13,366 nucleotides of DNA. It comes from Patescibacteria group bacterium. GTDB lineage: Bacteria > Patescibacteria > Paceibacteria > UBA6257 > 2-01-FULL-56-20. Shown one piece after another: positions 6,055 through 13,120 of the stretch (within the stretch, counting starts at the first letter, position 1; each line of letters starts with the position of its first letter). The notes below the pieces were generated by a model. That model did no database searches. It saw nothing but the letters and a program-made list of their open reading frames with translations, and was not told where the DNA came from. The position numbers were made by a program, and so were the translations under genes. The stretch lies in NCBI GenBank assembly GCA_023484365.1, contig JAMDBA010000056.1, positions 1 to 13,366 on the forward strand. The letters run 5' to 3'.

Positions 6055-8214
6055 ATGAAAGCTCCTCTTAAGGATACAGCAAAAAAAATATTCCGTAGCA
6101 GAATTATTTTTCTGATTTTTATATTAGTTATCTTTGGCTCCTTTGGTTTTATCAATCAAGCTCACGCTGCTTGGTACGACAGCGTTTCTGACGCTGTTGG
6201 TGGTCTTTTACTCGTTCTTGGCACTTTAATAGCTGGAATAATTGGTTTCTTTATAATGGTTGCCGTTTATTTTGTTCAATACGCCCTTCAATTAAACACG
6301 TTAGTCGGCACAAACGCTAATGTTGTTGCTGGAGTAGGCATATCGATCACTTTATCCTTAGCAAATTTTGGATTTGTTACCATCTTAATTATTATTGCTA
6401 TCGCGACGATATTAAGAAGGGAATCTTACGGCGTTAAAGCACTCTTAGCCAAACTAATAATCGCCGCTCTGCTTGTTAATTTTAGCCTCCCAATAGCAAA
6501 CTCCATACTACAAATCTCCAATCAATTCACCTATTATTTCTTAAGCCATATGCCTGGCGCAAACGGAATAACATCAAATGGAATAGATAATTTTGCCGAT
6601 TCCATCGGTAACGCTTTTCAACCTCAAGCAATAGGTCAGGATGTTAGTCTGTATGAAGCGGGCAGCAGCCAATACCAGGCCGCCCCGGCTAGCAACGCCA
6701 GCAATATAATAAGTTCGTTGCTTCAGCTTTGTTTCGATATTCTATTTCCTTTCGCTATAATGATTACTCTTATTGGTCTCTTCTTGATGTTGTTAATAAG
6801 ATTTATTTACTTAACCATACTTTTAATTTTAATGCCTTTGGCTTGGGTCTCATGGATAACGCCTCTTACTGATAGCCAATGGAAAAGTTGGTGGCAAAAA
6901 TTCCTTAAATGGACATTCTTTTCTCCATTAGTGATGATGTTTTTGTATATCGCAATGCTAACCGTCAATCCGTTATCAAAATTTACATATCAAAATTTAA
7001 GTGCGTCAGTTGGTCCGTTGGGAACGTTGGTGCATTCATTGGGGCAAGGAGGACTTACTGCTACTATAATGTTGTCAGCCCTGCAGCAGATATCCCTTAT
7101 CGGTATAGTTGTTGCCGGTCTTTTTGCGTCTGATTCATTAGGAGTAAAGTTCGCGGGCGCAACGATAGGTGCCGCCAAAAGTGTCGGTAAAGGCTTGGCT
7201 AAATTCACTGGAAAACAAGGCTCCCGGGGATTGGGCGGGATAGCCAGATGGAAACCAATCCAATCCGCAGTTGGCGCAATGCAAAGAAACAGGTTTCTTC
7301 AACCATTAGGAACGGCTATAGGCAATCTTGCCCAAACAACCACGCAAGCCGACATAGAGAAAGCGAAGAAAAAATACAGCGGCTTAGACCAAGAGGGATT
7401 TAAAAACGTCGGTAAATCTATGGAGAACAAAAAACTCAACGGAGATAAGATAGGGTATTTACAAGCAAAGGCAGACGCTGGATTCCTTACTAACAATGAT
7501 AAAAAATATATCGCGGCTAATAAAAACCAATTCAGCCGTTATGGGTCGGCTGCTTCTGCTTTTGCTATTAAAATAAACCGTCAAAGTATTTATGACGACA
7601 AAACTCTTGCGGCATTAAAAGATTTAAGCAATGCTATATCTGATTTTAAAAACGGAACCGGGAGTCAGTCCGATGTAGAGGCTAAACAAGCAATCTTTGA
7701 TCAATTAACAAGTGATAAAATGTCCAAACTAGATGAAGATGGTCAGAAAGAACTGATAAAATCGATGAAAACCGCTTTTATGGATTATAATATTAGCGAT
7801 CCTGAGATGGCTGGGGAAGATAAAGAAACTCACGACGCCATCCAGGAAGCCTTATCCGTCGCTATATCAAATAATCCAACTCTTTACAATACCGCCGTAT
7901 CAAAACTTGACGGCGCCAGCGCCGCGAATGTTACTCAAAAAATACTTAATCATCAAATAGACAACCTTTTAGCAAAAGGGAATATTTCGCAGTCAGAAGC
8001 CATGATATATAAAAATAATGCTGTCAAACTTGGAAATGCTGATGATATGGAAGCTTTACTGAAAAAACTTAGGGCAAGCGGAGCGGAATTTGATGAAACC
8101 GCTACAAGTATCTTAAACGCCAACATAGGAAGAAGAGTGTTGGGCGCCATAACCGGCGGAGCACATTACGTCGCAGCGAAAGAGCCTTCAACAGCGGTTA
8201 GAAAAATCGGTTAG
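6055..8214 (+). CDS. VirB6/TrbL-like polytopic membrane protein with long soluble tail
   Basis: A 719-residue inner-membrane protein. It starts with a signal sequence (16-37, likely cleavage near AHA at 36-38), then hydrophobic segments at about 48-75, 92-120, 127-150, 222-262, 285-303 and 335-357. After the long hydrophobic segment comes PLAWVSW (261-267), then P270, W276, WW (279-280) and P291. This Pro/Trp pattern is what I associate with VirB6/TrbL-type channel proteins of type IV secretion systems. Residues about 362-719 are soluble, Lys/Ala-rich and probably helical, much longer than in classical VirB6; the topology suggests they are cytoplasmic. The ATG is 3 nt after the preceding stop and lacks a Shine-Dalgarno, so translational coupling is likely. 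Assignment to VirB6/TrbL rests on topology, motif and neighbours, not on an alignment. Confidence 0.8.
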   Translation: MKAPLKDTAKKIFRSRIIFLIFILVIFGSFGFINQAHAAWYDSVSDAVGGLLLVLGTLIAGIIGFFIMVAVYFVQYALQLNTLVGTNANVVAGVGISITLSLANFGFVTILIIIAIATILRRESYGVKALLAKLIIAALLVNFSLPIANSILQISNQFTYYFLSHMPGANGITSNGIDNFADSIGNAFQPQAIGQDVSLYEAGSSQYQAAPASNASNIISSLLQLCFDILFPFAIMITLIGLFLMLLIRFIYLTILLILMPLAWVSWITPLTDSQWKSWWQKFLKWTFFSPLVMMFLYIAMLTVNPLSKFTYQNLSASVGPLGTLVHSLGQGGLTATIMLSALQQISLIGIVVAGLFASDSLGVKFAGATIGAAKSVGKGLAKFTGKQGSRGLGGIARWKPIQSAVGAMQRNRFLQPLGTAIGNLAQTTTQADIEKAKKKYSGLDQEGFKNVGKSMENKKLNGDKIGYLQAKADAGFLTNNDKKYIAANKNQFSRYGSAASAFAIKINRQSIYDDKTLAALKDLSNAISDFKNGTGSQSDVEAKQAIFDQLTSDKMSKLDEDGQKELIKSMKTAFMDYNISDPEMAGEDKETHDAIQEALSVAISNNPTLYNTAVSKLDGASAANVTQKILNHQIDNLLAKGNISQSEAMIYKNNAVKLGNADDMEALLKKLRASGAEFDETATSILNANIGRRVLGAITGGAHYVAAKEPSTAVRKIG

Positions 8215-8227
8215 AAAAACATAGAAA

Positions 8228-9301
8228 ATGATTAATATCAACCAAAAACAAGCTATTAAAAGATACGACACATTGCCCCAGTCCCTAAAAGACGCTGTTT
8301 GGTCCCCTTATCTTAACGATATAGTGCGAAGAAGAGTTGCAGGCTTAGGCGATTATACAATTCTTATTGTGGGCACTTTAGTAGGAGATGTTTTAATGGG
8401 ATTTTCACTTGCTGACGATTTTGAAAAAAATCTAAAAGAAGCTGTTGATATAGATCCCAAAAAAGCCACCGAAATAAGCGAGGAAATAAACAAAAAAATA
8501 TTCCTGCCTCTTAAAGCTGAAATTGAAAATAATTATAATCCCGTCGTCGCCGAAGAAACAGAAGAGTCCCAGTCCACACCTTTAGAAGCTGCCGCCCGAG
8601 AAGTTTCCGGCATTCAACCGTTAAAAATAGAAACAGGCACCCCAGCCGAAGCGCAACCTGCCACGCCCGCCCCAGCTCAAGCCGCAGCAAAACAGCCCGC
8701 GCCAGCCGGTCAACCATCACTAACCGAAACGCCGGAGCCTGCTCCGGTTCCATTAGAGCCAATTGTTATGCGCGAAGAAAAAGTTTCGCCTCTTCAAAGA
8801 TCGGTTAATCTTGGCGATTTTCAGATTGAGTTACCTCAAACTAGGAAACCGGTCGCCTCGGCCGTCGCCGCCGAGTTTGAACTGGGTAATTTTCCCGCTT
8901 CGCCCGCGTCAAAAACGCCGCCCAAACCGGCAGCTCAAAAACCCGAGATTCCCAAAGTTGTCCATTATAGCGCTTACAAAACAAACCTCAGCGATGCGGC
9001 TAATAAACCTAATCAGCCCGCCGTAGCGTCGGGCACGACCGAAGGACAGCCGGCCAATAAAAATGCTTTTAGTAAATTACAAGAAGGGTCCGCGGCAGTT
9101 ACAGCACATTCAATGATTACCCCCTCAATGCCGCTTCCGCCCGAAAAAACAAAAGGAGAACAACGAGAGTCGGCCATAAAATTTGTCAACCTTAACAATT
9201 TAGGCGTAACAACCGAACCAGCGGCGCCGGCCAAAAATCCCCCGGAAAAATCCGGACCGGAAATAAAAGGAAATACCGTTGATTTGAGCCGCAAACAATG
9301 A
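8228..9301 (+). CDS. Pro/Ala-rich protein with N-terminal helical domain, transport-operon component
   Basis: A 357-residue protein with no signal or clear membrane helix. Residues 1-102 form a compact, apparently helical domain (DTLPQSLKDAVWS at 14-26; NKKIFLPL at 88-95). Residues 103 to about 200 are a disordered Pro/Ala/Glu/Gln linker. Short conserved-looking strands then recur among more disordered sequence: KVVHYSAYKTNL (243-254), IKFVNLNN, and NTVDLS near the end. Such short repeated sequence islands could be docking sites for partners. It sits 13 nt after the VirB6-like gene and would lie next to the PrgI gene if the S23 cassette were absent. Its base composition is visibly richer in G and C than its neighbours because of the Pro/Ala codons. 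I know similar proteins only as uncharacterised members of CPR transport loci. The stop is TGA and is shared with the left repeat of the S23 cassette. Confidence 0.75.
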   Translation: MININQKQAIKRYDTLPQSLKDAVWSPYLNDIVRRRVAGLGDYTILIVGTLVGDVLMGFSLADDFEKNLKEAVDIDPKKATEISEEINKKIFLPLKAEIENNYNPVVAEETEESQSTPLEAAAREVSGIQPLKIETGTPAEAQPATPAPAQAAAKQPAPAGQPSLTETPEPAPVPLEPIVMREEKVSPLQRSVNLGDFQIELPQTRKPVASAVAAEFELGNFPASPASKTPPKPAAQKPEIPKVVHYSAYKTNLSDAANKPNQPAVASGTTEGQPANKNAFSKLQEGSAAVTAHSMITPSMPLPPEKTKGEQRESAIKFVNLNNLGVTTEPAAPAKNPPEKSGPEIKGNTVDLSRKQ

Positions 9302-9327
9302 ATAAAGAATAGGGAATGATGAATGAT
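9300..9327 (+). repeat. left inverted heptad tract of S23 cassette 1 (GAATNNN x4)
   Basis: Units GAATAAA, GAATAGG, GAATGAT and GAATGAT run without a gap. The first base pair of the tract falls inside the stop codon of the upstream Pro/Ala-rich gene, and the last two units contain the S23 start codon. Confidence 0.8.
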
Positions 9328-9711
9328 GACGAAAATAAAATAAAAAACTTTACCGACCTAAACGCTTGGAAAGAAAGCCATAAACTAACTTTAATGATTT
9401 ACAAAGCAACGAAGGATTTTCCTAAAGAAGAAATTTTTGGTCTGACTAACCAAATGAGACGAGCTGCCGTTTCCGTAGTATCTAATATCGCGGAAGGATT
9501 TAGTCGGCAATCATATAAAGAAAAAATTCAGTTTTATTCAATGGCCAAGGGATCTTTGACTGAATTGCAAAGCCAATTACTTATTTCCAGAGATGTTGAG
9601 CTTATTACAAAAAAAGATTTTGAAGCACTAGCTGGCCAATCCTTACTTACTCATAAACTTATAAACGGCTTAATCAAAAAATCGAAATCTTTCTCTATTC
9701 ATTATTCATGA
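9316..9711 (+). CDS. four-helix bundle protein, S23 / 23S rRNA intervening-sequence protein family (copy 1)
   Basis: A 131-residue member of the S23 family (TIGR02436/PF05635), which folds as a four-helix bundle and forms pentamers in solved structures. Its biochemical role is unclear. Family features visible here are FTDLNAWKESHKL (12-24), the FPKEEIFGLTNQMRRAAVSV segment (36-55), SNIAEGFSR (57-65), and an amphipathic third and fourth helix with SKGSLTELQS-like sequence around 78-86. Length is normal, so it looks intact. Starts at 9316 and 9319 are both ATG in frame and are encoded within the left heptad repeat; the last codons and the TGA stop lie in the right one. It is in the same direction as the transport operon and has no obvious role in secretion. 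I interpret it as cargo of an inserted cassette rather than a secretion component. Confidence 0.92.
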   Translation: MMNDDENKIKNFTDLNAWKESHKLTLMIYKATKDFPKEEIFGLTNQMRRAAVSVVSNIAEGFSRQSYKEKIQFYSMAKGSLTELQSQLLISRDVELITKKDFEALAGQSLLTHKLINGLIKKSKSFSIHYS

Positions 9712-9721
9712 TTCTTTATTC
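9694..9721 (-). repeat. right inverted heptad tract of S23 cassette 1 (GAATNNN x4 on minus strand)
   Basis: Read on the minus strand from 9721 the units are GAATAAA, GAATCAT, GAATAAT and GAATAGA. The tract includes the last codons and the stop of the S23 gene and ends 12 nt before the PrgI start codon. Confidence 0.8.
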
Positions 9722-9733
9722 TAAATAACTAAA

Positions 9734-10228
9734 ATGCAATTCCAAGTACCTCAATTCATTGAAACAGAGGATAAGATTATCGGACCGCTGACTTTAAAGC
9801 AGTTTCTTTATGTTGCAGCAGCGGCGATTATAATTTTTATTTTGCATTATATGCTAAATTTTTTCATCTGGTTGGTATTTTCAATTATTATCGCCGGAGC
9901 CGGTCTGGCTTTGGCGTTTGTAAAAATTAACGGCCAAAATTTCCAAAAAATGGCTTATTTTATGTTCCAGTTTTATTGGGCGCCGCAAAATTATTTATGG
10001 CAACCCGAAAATCCCAACGCTATCAAAACGGAAAGTTCCGTCCGTCAAGTAGCCCAAGGATTTTCTCTTGAAAGTTTGGTTTCCGGCGCAACCCTTAAAA
10101 ATACCTGGCAAAAAATAACCACCACTAAAGAACCGCCAAAACCCTCCCAAAAGCCACCTGAAGAAAAATACGAGATTGTTAAAAAATCCACCGGCGAAAG
10201 AGAAGCGATCAAAGTGATAAACTACTAA
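9734..10228 (+). CDS. PrgI family protein (VirB3-like inner-membrane component)
   Basis: A 164-residue protein whose first 90 residues match the PrgI family (PF12666), small membrane proteins usually encoded directly before VirB4 in Gram-positive and CPR type IV secretion loci and thought to take the place of VirB3. The N-terminus MQFQVPQFIE and the stretch KIIGPLTLKQF (14-24) are typical. They are followed by two close membrane segments (about 24-41 and 43-63), then NGQNFQKMAYFMFQFYW (66-82). Residues 120-164 are a charged Pro/Lys-rich cytoplasmic tail. Normally it would be adjacent to the VirB4 gene; here it is flanked on both sides by S23 cassettes. No Shine-Dalgarno precedes the ATG. The stop is TAA. 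Confidence 0.9.
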   Translation: MQFQVPQFIETEDKIIGPLTLKQFLYVAAAAIIIFILHYMLNFFIWLVFSIIIAGAGLALAFVKINGQNFQKMAYFMFQFYWAPQNYLWQPENPNAIKTESSVRQVAQGFSLESLVSGATLKNTWQKITTTKEPPKPSQKPPEEKYEIVKKSTGEREAIKVINY

Positions 10229-10240
10229 AACAATATTTAT

Positions 10241-10275
10241 AAATCCGAAATACTAAATTCGGAATATCAAACAAA
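10241..10275 (+). repeat. left inverted heptad tract of S23 cassette 2
   Basis: Units AAATCCG, AAATACT, AAATTCG, GAATATC and AAACAAA follow each other; the last departs from NAAT. A further in-phase unit, GAATAAA at 10283-10289, overlaps the S23 start codon. TCCGAA (10244-10249) and TTCGGA (10258-10263) can also form a small local hairpin. Confidence 0.75.
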
Positions 10276-10280
10276 TTCAA

Positions 10281-10652
10281 ATGAATAAAATTAAAAATTC
10301 AAAACAATATAATTTAGAGGAGCGCACTCTTGAGTTTGCTAGAAAGGTTAGATTGTTTATTAAAAATATGCCAAAAACTATCGGTAATATTGAAGATGGG
10401 AAACAAGTCATCAGGTCTTCCGGTTCTGTGGGAGCTAACTATATTGAAGCTAATGAATCTTTAAGCAAAAAAGACTTTATCATGAGAATCAAAATTTGCC
10501 GCAAAGAAGCAAAAGAAAGCCGCTATTGGTTCCTGCTTATAGACATCAACGACGATAAAGATCTTGAGCGACAACAGCAAAAACTAATACAAGAAGCCAC
10601 AGAATTAATGATGATTTTCGGCGCAATTATAAAAAAATCAACCAATGATTAG
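10281..10652 (+). CDS. four-helix bundle protein, S23 family (copy 2, divergent subtype)
   Basis: A 123-residue S23-family protein of a different subtype from copy 1. Recognisable features are LEERTLEFARKVRLFI (12-27), IRSSGSVGANYIEANES (44-60), and KDFIMRIKICRKEAKESRYW (64-83). This is the subtype in which SVGANYIEA replaces the SNIAEG of the other copy. Helices 3 and 4 follow, with EATELMMIFGAIIKKS at the end. Length is normal and the frame is intact. It points the same way as the operon and lies between inverted AAATNNN heptads, the right-hand ones beginning at its stop codon. No ribosome binding site is visible. Two S23 genes of different subtype within 1 kb, each in its own repeat frame, argue against a role in secretion. 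Confidence 0.92.
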   Translation: MNKIKNSKQYNLEERTLEFARKVRLFIKNMPKTIGNIEDGKQVIRSSGSVGANYIEANESLSKKDFIMRIKICRKEAKESRYWFLLIDINDDKDLERQQQKLIQEATELMMIFGAIIKKSTND

Positions 10653-10677
10653 AATTTTTGATTTAGTGAAATTAGAT

Positions 10678-10712
10678 ATTATTTCGGATTTGGGATTTAG
10701 AATTTCGAATTT
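10678..10712 (-). repeat. right inverted heptad tract of S23 cassette 2 (AAATNNN x5 on minus strand)
   Basis: On the plus strand five perfect NNNATTT units run in phase: ATTATTT, CGGATTT, GGGATTT, AGAATTT and CGAATTT. Two more units in another phase, AGAATTT and TTGATTT, lie at 10651-10664 just at the S23 stop codon. The tract ends 14 nt before the ATG of the VirB4 N-terminal gene. Confidence 0.8.
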
Positions 10713-10726
10713 TGCATTATAATTAT

Positions 10727-11413
10727 ATGGTGGACTCTCAAAGCACTCAAAATTTAATAGACATCCAAGACATCCGCGAAGGAACCATTATTCTAAAAAA
10801 CGGCAGCTTAAGGCAGATTTTAATGGTTTCCGGGATTAACTTCGCCTTAAAATCCGAACAGGAACAAAACCTGGTTTTAGGGACTTATGCTAATTTCTTA
10901 AACAGTATAGATTTCCCCGTTCAAATAATTATCCACTCCAGGAAAGTTAATATTGACAAGTATCTGGAAATGATAGAAAAAAGAAAAGAAGAAGAAGCTA
11001 ATCCTTTGCTCCAAAACCAGATTGAAGAATATCAAACTTTCGTCAGTGAATTCGTGAGAATGAACGCAATTATGATAAAAAACTTCTTTGTCGTGGTTTC
11101 ATATAGTCCGCTTTCAATAGGCGGCGCGAAGCAAGCGTCCGGCGCTTTGAGCGGTTTGATCAGCCTGCTTCCCTTTGGCCAGAAAAAAACCGCCGCCGAA
11201 GCCAAAGAGCAAGGGGAGAAAGAAAAAGAGGAAGATTTTCAGAAAAACCTATTCCAGCTCAAACAGCGCGTTGACAGAGTCAGTGAAGGATTAGGAGTAA
11301 TAGGGCTGAATGTTTCGCCTCTAAATGACGACGCGATTATTGAGCTTTTTTATAACTTTTACAATCCCGAAACGGTTGAACAAAAGAAAGAAAATATAAT
11401 TATTAAAAACTAA
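10727..11413 (+). CDS. VirB4/TraC-like N-terminal domain protein (split VirB4, first part)
   Basis: A 228-residue soluble protein matching the N-terminal region of VirB4/TraC-type ATPases. The opening ten or so residues lead into DIREGTIILKNGSLRQIL and then SGINFALKSEQEQ, typical of the domain. FLNSIDFPVQIIIHSRKVNIDKYL follows in two parts, then a helical segment and FFVVVSYSP. A Lys/Glu-rich coiled-coil insert of about 25 residues precedes the final segment. The ATPase domain is absent and is encoded by the next gene. I chose ATG 10727 over an in-frame TTG at 10712 because the TTG lies inside the heptad repeat. The stop TAA shares one base with the ATG of the next gene (TAATG), the usual sign of translational coupling. 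It likely acts with the ATPase at the cytoplasmic face of the membrane. Confidence 0.88.
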   Translation: MVDSQSTQNLIDIQDIREGTIILKNGSLRQILMVSGINFALKSEQEQNLVLGTYANFLNSIDFPVQIIIHSRKVNIDKYLEMIEKRKEEEANPLLQNQIEEYQTFVSEFVRMNAIMIKNFFVVVSYSPLSIGGAKQASGALSGLISLLPFGQKKTAAEAKEQGEKEKEEDFQKNLFQLKQRVDRVSEGLGVIGLNVSPLNDDAIIELFYNFYNPETVEQKKENIIIKN

Positions 11414-13119
11414 TGGATACAAAATTTGAAGATCTAAAAAAGGTTTTAGCCCCAGCCGGAGTTCAGGTGAATTCCAATTATATAAAAATAGGGGATAAAT
11501 TAGCTAAGACGCTTTTTATTTTTACTTATCCGCGATTTTTATCAACCGGCTGGTTTGAACCGATAATCAATCAGCCGAGCCTTTTTGATATCTCTATTTA
11601 TATCAACCCCATAGACACGGCATTGGCGTTAAAAACCTTCAAAAGAAAGGTGGCCGAAGTTGAGTCCCAGCTTAACGAAAGAATGTCCAAAGGATTAGTA
11701 AGGGATCCTGTTTTAGAAACCGCTTATTCCGACATTGAAAGCTTGCGGGACGCCCTCCAGCAAGCCAGGGAAAAATTGTTCAGCGTGGGAGTTTACATCA
11801 CTATTTACAGCGACACTTTGGAAGACTTAAAGAAATTGGAGGAACTAATTAATTCCACGATGGAATCAAAAATCGTTTATCTTAAACCCGCCATCTTCCA
11901 AGAACTTGAAGCTTTTATGACAAACCTGCCAACCGCTTCCGATAAAATAGGCATTACTAACCAGATGAACACCGGACCACTCTCCTCTTTCTTTCCTTTT
12001 GTTTCCGAAGAGCTGACTTCTGATACGGGAGTTTTATACGGAATAAACCGCCACAATAATACCTTGATTTTATTTGACCGTTTCTCGCTTGAAAACGCCA
12101 ATTTAGTGGTTTTCGCTAAATCAGGCGCTGGAAAATCTTACGCCAGCAAACTGGAAATAATCAGAAATCTTATGATGGGAACAGATATTCTGATTATTGA
12201 CCCGGAAAATGAATATAAAAAAATGGCCGACGGTTTTGGCGGCAGTTTCTTCAATATTTCCCTGGCTTCGGAAGACCATATTAATCCTTTTGATATCCCG
12301 GTCATTCCCGAAGGCGAAGACCCAACCGACGTTTTGCGCTCCCATATCGTAAATGTTTCCGGTCTGATTAAACTGATGCTTGGAAAATTAAGCGCTGAAG
12401 AAGATTCTATTTTAGACGAAGCGCTTATTGAGACGTATTCCTCACACGAAATTGTTGCCGGAAAAGATTTTACCAACGCGGTCCCGCCGCTTTTAAGCGA
12501 TCTAGAAAATGTTTTAAGAAATATTGAAGGAGGCAAAAATATGGCGGAACGGCTTTATAAATACACCAAAGGCAGCTTTTCGGGATTCGTCAATCAGCCG
12601 ACAAATGTTGATTTATCAAACCGCCTGATTGTTTTTTCTATCCGCGATCTTGAAGAGGAGCTCCGGCCGATAGCTATGTATCTGGTAATGAACTATATTT
12701 GGAACACCATTAGGGCCAAGTTGAAAAAACGGATTTTAGTTATTGACGAAGCTTGGGTAATGATGAAATACGAATCAAGCGCCATATTCCTTTTTGGATT
12801 GGTAAAAAGAGCCAGAAAATACTATCTTGGCATCACGACAATCACCCAGGAAGTTGACGATTTTATGAACTCTCCTTATGGACGGCCTATCGTCACCAAC
12901 TCCGCCATTCAGCTCCTGCTTAAACAATCGCCAACCGCTATGCCCGCGCTAATAAAGGCATTTAATCTGACGGAAGCGGAGCAATCCTTGCTGCTGCAAG
13001 CTGAAATAGGAACAGGATTATTCTCCGCCGGCCCAAAGCACGTCGCCATTCAGATTATTGCCTCTCCTTTTGAAGATAAAATCATCACCACCAATCCCCA
13101 GCAACTTTTAGAAGAATAA
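11413..13119 (+). CDS. virB4: VirB4-family type IV secretion ATPase (split VirB4, second part)
   Basis: A 568-residue P-loop ATPase of the VirB4/HerA-FtsK group that energises assembly or transport in type IV secretion systems from the cytoplasmic face. The middle N-terminal part has the segment FTYPRFLSTGWFEPII typical of VirB4 after the split point. Walker A is AKSGAGKS (235-242), with Ala rather than Gly at the first position, which the consensus allows. A DPENEY motif lies at 263-268, Walker B is ILVIDEAW (440-447) with D445/E446, and TTITQE with Q479 is the sensor-like motif. FSAGPKHVAIQII near the end is also usual. With the upstream protein it adds up to about 800 residues, the length of an undivided VirB4. 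No frameshift or broken motif is seen, so the split is probably natural. No VirD4 is present in the window. Confidence 0.95.
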   Translation: MDTKFEDLKKVLAPAGVQVNSNYIKIGDKLAKTLFIFTYPRFLSTGWFEPIINQPSLFDISIYINPIDTALALKTFKRKVAEVESQLNERMSKGLVRDPVLETAYSDIESLRDALQQAREKLFSVGVYITIYSDTLEDLKKLEELINSTMESKIVYLKPAIFQELEAFMTNLPTASDKIGITNQMNTGPLSSFFPFVSEELTSDTGVLYGINRHNNTLILFDRFSLENANLVVFAKSGAGKSYASKLEIIRNLMMGTDILIIDPENEYKKMADGFGGSFFNISLASEDHINPFDIPVIPEGEDPTDVLRSHIVNVSGLIKLMLGKLSAEEDSILDEALIETYSSHEIVAGKDFTNAVPPLLSDLENVLRNIEGGKNMAERLYKYTKGSFSGFVNQPTNVDLSNRLIVFSIRDLEEELRPIAMYLVMNYIWNTIRAKLKKRILVIDEAWVMMKYESSAIFLFGLVKRARKYYLGITTITQEVDDFMNSPYGRPIVTNSAIQLLLKQSPTAMPALIKAFNLTEAEQSLLLQAEIGTGLFSAGPKHVAIQIIASPFEDKIITTNPQQLLEE

Positions 13120-13120
13120 A

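Larger units (their letters stand above)
9300..9721 (+). mobile_element. S23 cassette 1: four-helix-bundle gene between inverted heptad repeats
   Basis: A 422-bp unit between the Pro/Ala-rich gene and the PrgI gene. Both ends consist of four 7-bp GAATNNN units in inverted orientation, and the outermost 11 bp (GAATAAAGAAT) match exactly. Over the two 28-bp arms 21 positions are complementary. The only gene inside is an S23-family protein. Removing the unit would leave about 12 nt between the flanking operon genes, matching the tight spacing elsewhere. S23 genes were first described inside 23S rRNA intervening sequences whose ends pair; the resemblance is structural, and mobility is inferred. 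Confidence 0.55.
10241..10712 (+). mobile_element. S23 cassette 2: four-helix-bundle gene between inverted AAATNNN heptads
   Basis: A 472-bp unit between the PrgI gene and the VirB4 N-terminal gene. The left end carries AAATNNN heptads on the plus strand and the right end carries them on the minus strand. A 12-bp exact inverted match (AAATCCGAAATA at 10241-10252 against 10691-10680) is the best pairing. One S23-family gene lies inside. Without the unit the flanking genes would be about 26 nt apart. Repeat family and S23 subtype differ in sequence from cassette 1, so the two are probably independent insertions rather than a local duplication. Mobility is inferred. Confidence 0.5.

Noticed and set aside
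8511..9294. Long open frames antisense to and overlapping the Pro/Ala-rich gene
   Set aside because: They are expected shadows of G/C-richer Pro/Ala codons, have no family-like sequence, and the plus-strand gene fits the operon.
9299..9301. TGA as a sense codon (recoded genetic code)
   Set aside because: TGA ends the SCEGH-motif, Pro/Ala-rich and first S23 genes at expected family lengths, so it is used as a stop.
9316..10652. The two S23 genes as a local tandem duplication
   Set aside because: The proteins belong to different subtypes (SNIAEG against SVGANYIEA) and their flanking heptads differ in wording, so separate origin is more likely.
9300..10712. CRISPR array
   Set aside because: The repeats have a 7-bp period with no spacers of constant length, and no cas genes are present.
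10718..10723. TATAAT as a promoter for the VirB4 N-terminal gene
   Set aside because: It lies only 3 nt before the ATG, so transcription would start inside the gene, and no -35 is visible; AT-rich chance match is likely.
10712..11415. Possible frameshift between the two VirB4 parts
   Set aside because: The TAATG overlap is a standard coupling arrangement, no family motif is lost, and both products begin and end at plausible domain boundaries.
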